Positions 1-4,945 of a stretch of DNA of 5,515 nt are shown here, piece by piece. Source of the DNA: Bacillota bacterium (GTDB taxonomy: Bacteria > Bacillota > Clostridia > Oscillospirales > Ruminococcaceae). Below the pieces are notes generated by a model, which was not told the origin of the DNA, searched no databases, and saw only the letters and a program-made list of their open reading frames with translations. How positions within the stretch are numbered: position 1 is the first letter of the stretch; every line of letters begins with the position of its first letter. The position numbers and the translations under genes were made by a program. The stretch lies in the NCBI GenBank assembly GCA_023451415.1, contig JAEXZK010000057.1, positions 1-5,515 on the forward strand, read 5' to 3'.

Positions 1-447
1 CACGCAGCCCGCAGCATAGTCGATGCGAAGGCCGCCGTTTTCATACACGCTGGACGCCTCACTGGTTTTTTGGCTGTCATAGCGCACCCGGCGCAGGGCC
101 ACCCGCAGCCGGGCCAGCAGCTCGTCCACGCTGAAGGGCTTGGTCAGATAATCGTCGGCTCCGGCGTCCAGGGCACTCACCTTGTCCCGGTCCTCGCTCC
201 GGGCGCTGACCACGATAATGGGCACGTTGCTCCAGGAGCGGACCTTTCTGATAATGTCAATACCGTCCATATCAGGAAGGCCCAGGTCCAGGATAATGAC
301 GTCAGGGTGGTAGGATACCGCGTCCAGGACGGCGGCGGCTCCTGTCTTGGCCCTGTGGTATTGGTAGGACTGGGTCTCCAGGGTGGTGGAGATCAGGTTG
401 CCGATGGCGTTGTCGTCCTCAACAATCAGGATCTGCGGTTTGTTCAT
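1..447 (-). CDS. kdpE: KdpE-like OmpR/PhoB-family response regulator (3' part beyond window)
   Basis: This is the response regulator partner of KdpD: it takes a phosphoryl group from the kinase and binds DNA in the cytoplasm. The visible 149 residues start MNKPQILIVEDD. They contain a full receiver domain (about residues 5-115) with the acidic pocket E10-D11-D12, phosphoacceptor D54 in IILDLGLPDMDG, switch residue S81 in VVSAR and the invariant lysine K103 in LTKPF. A linker follows, and the winged-helix output domain begins near residue 137 (GGLRIDY) before the window ends. KdpE proteins are usually about 225-235 residues, so roughly 80 are missing. The ATG at 445-447 has a GGAGGT site (456-461) 8 nt upstream. 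The gene start lies inside the end of kdpD (29-nt overlap), so the two are almost certainly co-transcribed. The receiver domain alone would fit any OmpR-family regulator; the KdpE call rests on the upstream kdpD. Confidence 0.93.
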   Translation of the reverse strand, partial: MNKPQILIVEDDNAIGNLISTTLETQSYQYHRAKTGAAAVLDAVSYHPDVIILDLGLPDMDGIDIIRKVRSWSNVPIIVVSARSEDRDKVSALDAGADDYLTKPFSVDELLARLRVALRRVRYDSQKTSEASSVYENGGLRIDYAAGCV

Positions 448-3130
448 CAGAAGATACCTCCGCGCATTTTAAGGTAAAATAGAAAATCGTCCCCTTGGGG
501 GTATTGCCCTCCACGCCGATGGCGCCTCCATGGGCCTCCACAATGGACTTGCAGAGGGAAAGCCCCAGGCCCAGGCCCCGCCGGCCGTCTCCCCGGGCGT
601 TGCCGGCGGTGTAGAACATATCAAAAAGGCGCTTTTTGGCCTCGTCGGGAATGCCGGGGCCATCGTCCGCCACCTGCACCAGCACCATTTCCCCCTGTTT
701 TTGGGCGGAAAGCAGGATATGGCTGCCGGCGGGGGTGTACTTGACGGCGTTGCCCACAATATTGATGATAACCTGGACGATGAGGCGGGCATCCATTTCC
801 GCCATCAGCAGATCATCTGTGAGAGATACGGAGATCTCGTGCTCAGCTGCCTTCCGGTCCAGGTGGGACAACGCCTCCTGGAACACCTCGTCCAAAAGCT
901 CAGGCTCGGTGCGGATGTCCATGGCGCCGTTTTCGATACGCGTCACCAACAGCAGGTTTTCCACCAGATTGACCAGCCACATGGCGTCATCGTAGATATC
1001 GGTGTACAGGCTCTGGCGCTTGGCCTCGTCCAGCACCTTGGAGTTGCCCATAAGGATGCCCGCATTGCCTGAAATACTGGTGAGAGGGGTACGCAGATCG
1101 TGGGAAATCGCCCGGAGCAGATTGGCCCGAAGGGCCTCCTGCTGGGCACGCATCTCCATCTGCTGCTTCTCTTTGTCCAGCGCCGCCTTTTCCAGGGCAA
1201 GGCCGCTCTCCCCCAGCATGGCGATGAGCAGGTTTTTGGTCAGGGAGTCCAGCTCCGGCTGGCCCGCCATGGCTATCGCCGCCACGGCAAAGACTTCGCT
1301 CTGCCCGCGCACCGCCAGATAAAGGCATTTGGCGCTGGGCAGGGTGTTGGTCCCCACGCCGGCGTGCTTGTTGTTCCTGTAAACCCACTGGGCCACAGCC
1401 TCCTCGTCCGGAGAGGTAAAGGAATCATCCAGGCCCTCCCTGCCCGCCGGAAAGACCCTGGGTTCCGCCAGCCGCCCCTCCTCCACCGGGTAGAAGATGA
1501 CGGTGCGGTCCAGGAGCTTGATCATCTGCCGGGCGGTCGTTTCGAGGATTCCCCCCGGGGTGTCCTCCTTCTGCAGCATCTGGCTCGTCCCCAGCAGGGT
1601 CTCGGTGCGGTATGCCTTTTGGGCAGACTGCCGGGCCTGGGCCTTGATCCGCATGGTCAGGGTGCTGCCGATGAAGCTGGCCGTCATCATCACCAGAAAG
1701 GTGACGGGGTAGCTGGCGTCCGCCATCAGGGTATACCGGGGCGTGGTGAAGAAGTAATTGAACGCCGCCACACTGAACAGGGAAGAAAGGGCTCCGCAGA
1801 CCCACCCTTCCGCCCACACCGAGGCAAAGAGCACCCCCAGGATATAGACGGTGATGATGTTGGCCTCCCGCAGGCCCGCCGCATCAAAAACGAGCCCGAC
1901 AAAGGTGGCCAGAACCACCGAAAACAGGCACTTTCCCAGATCCAGCCAAGAGATCCGGAGCGCTTCCCGGCCGGCGGCATACCGCTTTGGCGGCACGTAG
2001 GCCGGCTGGAGATCGGGGATGATATAGATATCCAGATTGGGGGCCAACTGAGTAAGGCGGTCCACCAGGTTCTTTCCTGTGGGCAGCAGGCCCCTCCTGT
2101 TGTTGGTGCGGCCGATCACGATCTTGGAGACGCCGCTTGCCTTTGCATACTCCGCGATCTGCATCGCCACATCGGCGCCATACACGGTGGCGATCCTGGC
2201 GCCCAGGTCCTCCGCCAGCTTCAGGTTGGCCCGGAGCCGCCTGCGGTTGTCCCCCGCCAGCTCCCTGGTGCCCGGCGTCTCCACAAAGAGGGCGGTAAAT
2301 CCGCTGTGGAAGGCCTCTGCCATACGGGCGGCAGTGCGGATGACCTTGGCGTTGGAGGGAGCGCTGGACAGACAAATCAGGATATGCTCCGCCGCACCGG
2401 CGGGTGTGGGTTCCCCGGATGTTTGCGCCGTGCGGCCCAAGCGGTCGGCGGTCCGCCGCAGGGCGATCTCCCGCAGCGCCGCCAGGTTTTTTCGCGAGAA
2501 GAAATTGGTCAGGGCCCGCTGGGCCTGGCCCTCCCGGTAGACTTTCCCCTGCTCCAGGCGGAGGATCTGATCGTCCGGCTCGATGTCCACCACCTCCACC
2601 TGGGCGGCGGAATCAAAGATCCTGTCGGGGATGCGCTCCCCCACCACCACGCCGGTGATGGAGGCCACAATATCATTGAGGCTCTCCAGGTGCTGAACGT
2701 TGACGGTGGTGTAAACGTCGATCCCGGCCCGGAGCAGCTCCTCAATATCCTGATAACGCTTGCGGTGGCGGCAGCCCTCGGCATTCTGGTGGGCCAGCTC
2801 ATCCACCAGCACCAACTGGGGGCGGCGGGCCAGCGCCCCATCCAGGTCAAACTCCCGCAGGGTGATGCCCTTGTACTGCAGTTCAAGGGGCGGCAGCTGC
2901 TCCAGACCTTCCAAGAGAGCCATGGTCTCGGGGCGGGTGTGGGGCTCGACATAGCCCGCCACGACGTCTGTTCCCGCTTTCCGGGCCTGGCGGGCGGCTT
3001 CCAGCATGGCATAAGTCTTGCCTACGCCCGCGGCATAGCCAAAAAATATTTTCAGCTTTCCGCTTTTGGGTCCTTCTTCCGCATCCGCACGCCGGAGCAG
3101 CGCTTCCGGGCTCGGTCTTGGGTCCTCCAT
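419..3130 (-). CDS. kdpD: KdpD-type K+-sensing histidine kinase, full length
   Basis: This is a membrane sensor kinase of 903 residues, the usual length for full KdpD. The N-terminal KdpD domain (about 24-232) carries the Walker A motif GYAAGVGKT (31-39), the Walker B-like LVLVDELAHQN (106-116) and the family block RHRKRYQDIEELL. A universal-stress-protein-like domain follows (about 248-372). Next come four closely packed membrane segments (about 398-418, 424-440, 444-461, 474-492) and a basic stretch after the last (R494, K496, R500, K505, R508), comparable to the arginine cluster of E. coli KdpD. A GAF-like region spans about 520-645. The kinase core has the H-box SHDLRTPL with phosphoacceptor H677, the N-box GNAVKY (N794), G1 DDGPGIP (822-828) and G2 GLGLGL (852-857). 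All catalytic motifs are intact. The chosen ATG (3128-3130) has AAGGAG at 3140-3145, 9 nt upstream. KdpD autophosphorylates and passes phosphate to KdpE, classically to induce kdpFABC; no kdpFABC gene is visible here and the divergent neighbour is ktrBA. Confidence 0.97.
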   Translation of the reverse strand: MEDPRPSPEALLRRADAEEGPKSGKLKIFFGYAAGVGKTYAMLEAARQARKAGTDVVAGYVEPHTRPETMALLEGLEQLPPLELQYKGITLREFDLDGALARRPQLVLVDELAHQNAEGCRHRKRYQDIEELLRAGIDVYTTVNVQHLESLNDIVASITGVVVGERIPDRIFDSAAQVEVVDIEPDDQILRLEQGKVYREGQAQRALTNFFSRKNLAALREIALRRTADRLGRTAQTSGEPTPAGAAEHILICLSSAPSNAKVIRTAARMAEAFHSGFTALFVETPGTRELAGDNRRRLRANLKLAEDLGARIATVYGADVAMQIAEYAKASGVSKIVIGRTNNRRGLLPTGKNLVDRLTQLAPNLDIYIIPDLQPAYVPPKRYAAGREALRISWLDLGKCLFSVVLATFVGLVFDAAGLREANIITVYILGVLFASVWAEGWVCGALSSLFSVAAFNYFFTTPRYTLMADASYPVTFLVMMTASFIGSTLTMRIKAQARQSAQKAYRTETLLGTSQMLQKEDTPGGILETTARQMIKLLDRTVIFYPVEEGRLAEPRVFPAGREGLDDSFTSPDEEAVAQWVYRNNKHAGVGTNTLPSAKCLYLAVRGQSEVFAVAAIAMAGQPELDSLTKNLLIAMLGESGLALEKAALDKEKQQMEMRAQQEALRANLLRAISHDLRTPLTSISGNAGILMGNSKVLDEAKRQSLYTDIYDDAMWLVNLVENLLLVTRIENGAMDIRTEPELLDEVFQEALSHLDRKAAEHEISVSLTDDLLMAEMDARLIVQVIINIVGNAVKYTPAGSHILLSAQKQGEMVLVQVADDGPGIPDEAKKRLFDMFYTAGNARGDGRRGLGLGLSLCKSIVEAHGGAIGVEGNTPKGTIFYFTLKCAEVSSDEQTADPDC
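456..461 (-). promoter_or_regulatory. kdpE ribosome binding site inside kdpD
   Basis: GGAGGT on the minus strand lies within the last codons of kdpD, 8 nt before the kdpE ATG. Because it is inside the upstream reading frame and kdpD terminates 26 nt past the kdpE start codon, translation of the two genes is probably coupled. It also decides the kdpE start. Confidence 0.8.
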
Positions 3131-3199
3131 CCCTTTTCACTCCTTCCTCATCTGTTTTTGCCAGTACGCTATGGGTGCGGCAAAGGGCATCAGGGCATG

Positions 3200-3233
3200 T
3201 CCGCGCCCCGGCTGGAGCGCCGTGGGGCGCGGA
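3200..3233. repeat. GC-rich inverted repeat / hairpin in kdpD leader
   Basis: A perfect 10-bp inverted repeat, TCCGCGCCCC (3200-3209) and GGGGCGCGGA (3224-3233), encloses a 14-nt loop in which GGC (3210-3212) and GCC (3219-3221) can pair. After a small internal loop the stem can extend outward through CAGG (3191-3194) with CCTG (3237-3240). Neither strand has a T-run after it, so it is not an intrinsic terminator. If kdpD is transcribed from the promoter near 3361, this hairpin lies in the mRNA leader and ends about 69 nt before the start codon. It could be a regulatory or stabilising leader structure, or a protein-binding palindrome; the sequence does not say which. Confidence 0.7.
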
Positions 3234-3249
3234 TGGCCTGCGCATGATC

Positions 3250-3281
3250 GTATAATAGCCGCTTTGCGGTTATGATACCAT
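3250..3281. repeat. 32-bp stem-loop repeat, copy 1
   Basis: A hairpin has arms 3250-3262 and 3266-3278 around a TTT loop, with 12 of 13 positions pairing (one G-T wobble, one A/G mismatch), followed by CAT. It matches copy 2 at 3339-3370 in 26 of 32 positions in the same orientation. The six differences cluster in the stem, and one pair (positions 11 and 19 of the unit) changes from C-G to T-A on both sides, which keeps pairing. Confidence 0.75.
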
Positions 3282-3302
3282 GAGCATAGCGAATGGTATC
3301 AT

Positions 3303-3332
3303 TGGCCATTGAGGCGCTTGTCGCCTTGGCCA
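3303..3332. repeat. Central hairpin between the two repeat copies
   Basis: TGGCCA occurs at 3303-3308 and 3327-3332 and can pair with itself. Inside it, AGGCG (3312-3316) pairs with CGCCT (3322-3326) around the loop CTTGT, leaving a 3-nt bulge on the left arm. The hairpin separates ATGGTATCAT (3293-3302) from AACCG (3334-3338). These two pieces would otherwise form an inverted copy of part of repeat copy 1, so it looks like an insertion in a third, inverted unit. Confidence 0.5.
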
Positions 3333-3338
3333 TAACCG

Positions 3339-3370
3339 ATATAATAACTGTTTTGCAGTTATTATACCAT
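3339..3370. repeat. 32-bp stem-loop repeat, copy 2
   Basis: TATAATAACTG (3340-3350) and CAGTTATTATA (3356-3366) form a perfect 11-bp inverted repeat around TTTTG, followed by CCAT. It is the better-paired copy of the unit at 3250-3281. Its right arm, read on the minus strand, includes the extended -10 sequence TGGTATAAT proposed for kdpD. Confidence 0.8.
3361..3369 (-). promoter_or_regulatory. Putative kdpDE promoter (extended -10)
   Basis: The minus strand reads TGGTATAAT, a consensus TATAAT preceded by the extended -10 TGN. No good -35 is found 16-18 bp upstream (CAGACT at 17 bp). Initiation near 3354 would give a kdpD leader of about 224 nt containing the palindromes and the GC-rich hairpin. 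The ATTAARR boxes begin about 55 bp upstream of that start. Other -10-like sequences in the element, such as TGGTATCAT on the minus strand at 3272-3280, are weaker alternatives. Confidence 0.45.
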
Positions 3371-3408
3371 AAAAAAGGTAAGCAGTCTGTTGTGATTTCT
3401 CCGCCGGT

Positions 3409-3437
3409 ATTAAGATTCCATTAAAACTGCATTAAGG
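3409..3437 (+). promoter_or_regulatory. Operator-like triplet, kdpD-proximal (3 direct ATTAARR boxes, 11-bp period)
   Basis: ATTAAGA (3409-3415), ATTAAAA (3420-3426) and ATTAAGG (3431-3437) are spaced exactly 11 bp start to start. Hexamer-like half-sites repeated head to tail at about 11 bp are the usual binding pattern of OmpR/PhoB-family regulators, the family of the kdpE product encoded here. The triplet would lie about 55-83 bp upstream of the proposed kdpD start. Binding by KdpE is inference. Confidence 0.6.
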
Positions 3438-3450
3438 CTTCTTTTCGTCA

Positions 3451-3488
3451 TCTTAATGCGGCCTTAATGTCAATAGTCATCCCTTAAT
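3451..3488 (-). promoter_or_regulatory. Operator-like triplet, ktrB-proximal (3 inverted ATTAARR boxes)
   Basis: Read on the minus strand, the boxes are ATTAAGG (3482-3488), ATTAAGG (3462-3468) and ATTAAGA (3451-3457). Start-to-start spacings are 20 and 11 bp, close to two turns and one turn of helix. They repeat the 3409-3437 motif in the opposite orientation, so the region has two opposed triplets. The box at 3482-3488 lies where the -35 of the ktrB promoter should be, a typical activator position for PhoB-type regulators. Confidence 0.6.
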
Positions 3489-3507
3489 CCTGTGTTTATG
3501 CGCTTCG

Positions 3508-3516
3508 TGGTATGAT
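3508..3516 (+). promoter_or_regulatory. Putative ktrBA promoter (extended -10)
   Basis: TGGTATGAT is a near-consensus -10 (TATGAT, 3511-3516) with an extended TGN. The expected -35 position (3488-3493, TCCTGT) is poor. The closest ATTAAGG box ends at 3488, immediately against it. Initiation near 3523 would give a leader of about 40 nt, too short for a known riboswitch. Confidence 0.5.
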
Positions 3517-3557
3517 GGCCTTACAAGAAAATGTAAATCCATTACCTTTAAAAAGTT

Positions 3558-3562
3558 GAGGG
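3558..3562 (+). promoter_or_regulatory. ktrB ribosome binding site, unusually close to ATG
   Basis: GAGGG directly abuts the ATG at 3563, which leaves no spacer. The in-frame GTG at 3569 lies 6 nt downstream, a normal distance. An in-frame TGA at 3557-3559 rules out any earlier start. The GTG is therefore a serious alternative start. Confidence 0.55.
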
Positions 3563-4915
3563 ATGTTTGTGTCTCCATGGAAATCCAACCGGATCACTCC
3601 GGCGCAAATCATCATGCTGGGATTCCTTTTTCTGATCCTCACCGGCACACTGCTGCTGATGCTGCCCTTTGCCACCCGCAGCGGCAGGCCGGCCTCTTTC
3701 TGGGACGCCCTTTTTTCCGCTGTTTCCGCCACATGCGTCACCGGCCTGGTGGTCCATGACACCTATACTTACTGGTCTGTCTTTGGCCAGGGGGTGCTTC
3801 TGACGCTGATCCAGGTCGGCGGCATGGGCGTGGTCACCATGGCTGTGGCTGTTTCTATCTTCACCGGGCGGAAGATCGGCCTCAAACAGCGCATCGTTAT
3901 GCAGGAGTCCATCTCGGCCCCCCAGATGGGCGGCATCGTCCGCACCACCAGCTTTATCCTCAAGGCCACCCTCCTCCTGGAGGGGGCCGGGGCGGCCTTG
4001 CTGGCCCTGCGCTTTTGTCCTCAAATGGGCCTCTTAAAGGGGCTGTGGTTTTCGGTTTTTCATGCGGTCTCCGCCTTCTGCAACGCCGGATTTGACCTGA
4101 TGGGCGTGACTGTTCCCTTTTCTTCCCTCACCGCCTATGTCGGAGACCCTTTGGTGAACCTCCCCATCATGAGCCTTATCGTCATCGGCGGACTGGGCTT
4201 CCTGGTATGGAGCGATCTGCGGCAGAACAGGCTCCACTTCCGGGCATACCGCCTCCAGACCAAACTGGTCCTCACCACCACCCTGATCCTCCTGGTCCTG
4301 CCCGCGGCCTATTTTTTCTTTTATGAATTCACTCTCCCCGCCTGGGAAGGGATGACCATGGGAGAACGCTTCTTGGCATCCCTTTTTCAATCCGTGACCC
4401 CCCGCACCGCAGGGTTCAATACGGTGGACCTGACACTTCTCCAGGGGCCCTCCGTCCTCATTATGACCCTGCTGATGCTCATCGGCGGCTCTCCCGGGTC
4501 CACAGCCGGCGGTTTTAAGACCACCGCTCTCGCCATGCTTTTTCTCTGTATCCGGGCGGCATTCCAGCGCCGGGACAGCGTCCAGGGCTTCCAGAGGCGC
4601 ATCCCGCCCGAGGTTCTTCGCCATACTGTCTCCCTGCTCACCCTGTATATCACCTTTTTCCTTGCCGGGGGCATCCTCATATGCTGTATGGATGGGGTGT
4701 CCCTTACAGCCGCCCTCTTTGAGTGCGCTTCGGCCGTAGGTACCGTGGGGCTCTCCCTGGGCATCACCGGGGAGCTCAGCCTCTCCTCCCGCTTTATCCT
4801 GATCCTGCTGATGTACTTTGGCCGCGTGGGCGGCCTCACCATGTTATACGCCGTGGCCAGTAATCACGCCCCTGTCCCCGCCCAGCTGCCCCAGGAAAAA
4901 ATAGCCGTGGGATAA
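3563..4915 (+). CDS. ktrB: KtrB/TrkH-family K+ uptake channel subunit
   Basis: This is the membrane pore of a Ktr/Trk potassium uptake system, admitting K+ (often Na+-coupled in Ktr) across the cytoplasmic membrane under control of a cytoplasmic RCK subunit. At 450 residues it is KtrB-sized. It shows the fourfold M1-P-M2 plan of the SKT superfamily. The four selectivity-filter segments are CVTGLVV (G61), FCNAGFDL (G176), RTAGFNT (G284) and VGTVGLSLG (G396), so all four filter glycines are kept. The conserved GGSPGSTAGG block (308-317) corresponds to the intramembrane gating loop in the third M2 helix. Membrane helices are expected at about 15-35, 72-100, 127-150, 197-216, 235-255, 297-330, 352-376 and 407-430. 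The ATG at 3563 abuts its Shine-Dalgarno sequence; starting at GTG 3569 would give 448 residues. The ktrA gene follows after 30 nt, so the two form an operon. A TrkH name is possible, but length and partner favour KtrB. Confidence 0.95.
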   Translation: MFVSPWKSNRITPAQIIMLGFLFLILTGTLLLMLPFATRSGRPASFWDALFSAVSATCVTGLVVHDTYTYWSVFGQGVLLTLIQVGGMGVVTMAVAVSIFTGRKIGLKQRIVMQESISAPQMGGIVRTTSFILKATLLLEGAGAALLALRFCPQMGLLKGLWFSVFHAVSAFCNAGFDLMGVTVPFSSLTAYVGDPLVNLPIMSLIVIGGLGFLVWSDLRQNRLHFRAYRLQTKLVLTTTLILLVLPAAYFFFYEFTLPAWEGMTMGERFLASLFQSVTPRTAGFNTVDLTLLQGPSVLIMTLLMLIGGSPGSTAGGFKTTALAMLFLCIRAAFQRRDSVQGFQRRIPPEVLRHTVSLLTLYITFFLAGGILICCMDGVSLTAALFECASAVGTVGLSLGITGELSLSSRFILILLMYFGRVGGLTMLYAVASNHAPVPAQLPQEKIAVG

Positions 4916-4933
4916 ACCCCTGTTTTTTAATTT

Positions 4934-4938
4934 GGAGG
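4934..4938 (+). promoter_or_regulatory. ktrA ribosome binding site
   Basis: GGAGG sits 7 nt before the ATG at 4946 in the 30-nt gap after ktrB. It is a much stronger and better-spaced site than that of ktrB, which suggests the cytoplasmic subunit is translated independently and well. Confidence 0.85.
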
Positions 4939-4945
4939 AATTGTT

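Larger units (their letters stand above)
3250..3370. repeat. Palindromic mosaic element (possible dispersed repeat or MITE-like)
   Basis: This AT-rich segment of about 120 bp consists almost entirely of inverted repeats. It is bounded by GTATAATA (3250-3257) and its exact complement TATTATAC (3360-3367). Inside are three stem-loops (3250-3278, 3303-3332, 3338-3368) and long-range complementary pairs: ATGATACCAT (3272-3281) with ATGGTATCAT (3293-3302), and CGGTTATG (3267-3274) with CATAACCG (3331-3338). It encodes nothing and contrasts with its GC-rich surroundings. It may be a small non-autonomous mobile element or a REP-like dispersed repeat. No clear target-site duplication was identified, so mobility is inference. 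Confidence 0.55.
3131..3562. other. 432-bp divergent intergenic control region
   Basis: This segment separates the kdpD and ktrB starts and holds no convincing gene. Its base composition changes sharply: a GC-rich part next to kdpD (about 3175-3245), then an AT-rich palindromic part (3250-3370), then a stretch with repeated TTAA motifs (3409-3488) and the short ktrB leader. Because it lies between divergent genes, it must carry the promoters of both operons. I saw no tRNA, no other RNA gene and no clear c-di-AMP riboswitch core in it. Individual elements are listed separately. Confidence 0.9.

Noticed and set aside
3200..3233. Intrinsic terminator in front of kdpD.
   Set aside because: No T-run follows the stem on either strand, and no gene ends here because both flanking genes diverge.
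1100..3247. A 715-codon open frame on the plus strand, antisense to most of kdpD.
   Set aside because: It mirrors the high-GC codon pattern of kdpD, is rich in G, Q and H with no recognisable domain, and ends in the kdpD leader. The opposite frame encodes an intact KdpD with all motifs.
3250..3370. CRISPR array.
   Set aside because: Only two repeat copies are present, diverged and separated by a palindromic segment, with no regular spacer series and no cas gene.
3468..3473. A perfect TTGACA on the minus strand, looking like a -35.
   Set aside because: No -10-like sequence occurs 16-18 bp downstream on that strand (TGACGA at 17 bp). It lies between two ATTAAGG boxes and is probably coincidental.
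3523..3562. A c-di-AMP (ydaO-type) riboswitch upstream of ktrB, common for Firmicute K+ transporters.
   Set aside because: The inferred leader is only about 40 nt and shows none of the conserved core I would expect. The upstream repeats look like DNA operators rather than an aptamer.
4909..4930. GGG-ATAAA-CCC followed by a T-run after ktrB, resembling a terminator.
   Set aside because: The stem is only 3-4 bp and overlaps the ktrB stop codon. A strong ktrA ribosome binding site follows at once, so it is more likely a chance sequence inside an operon.
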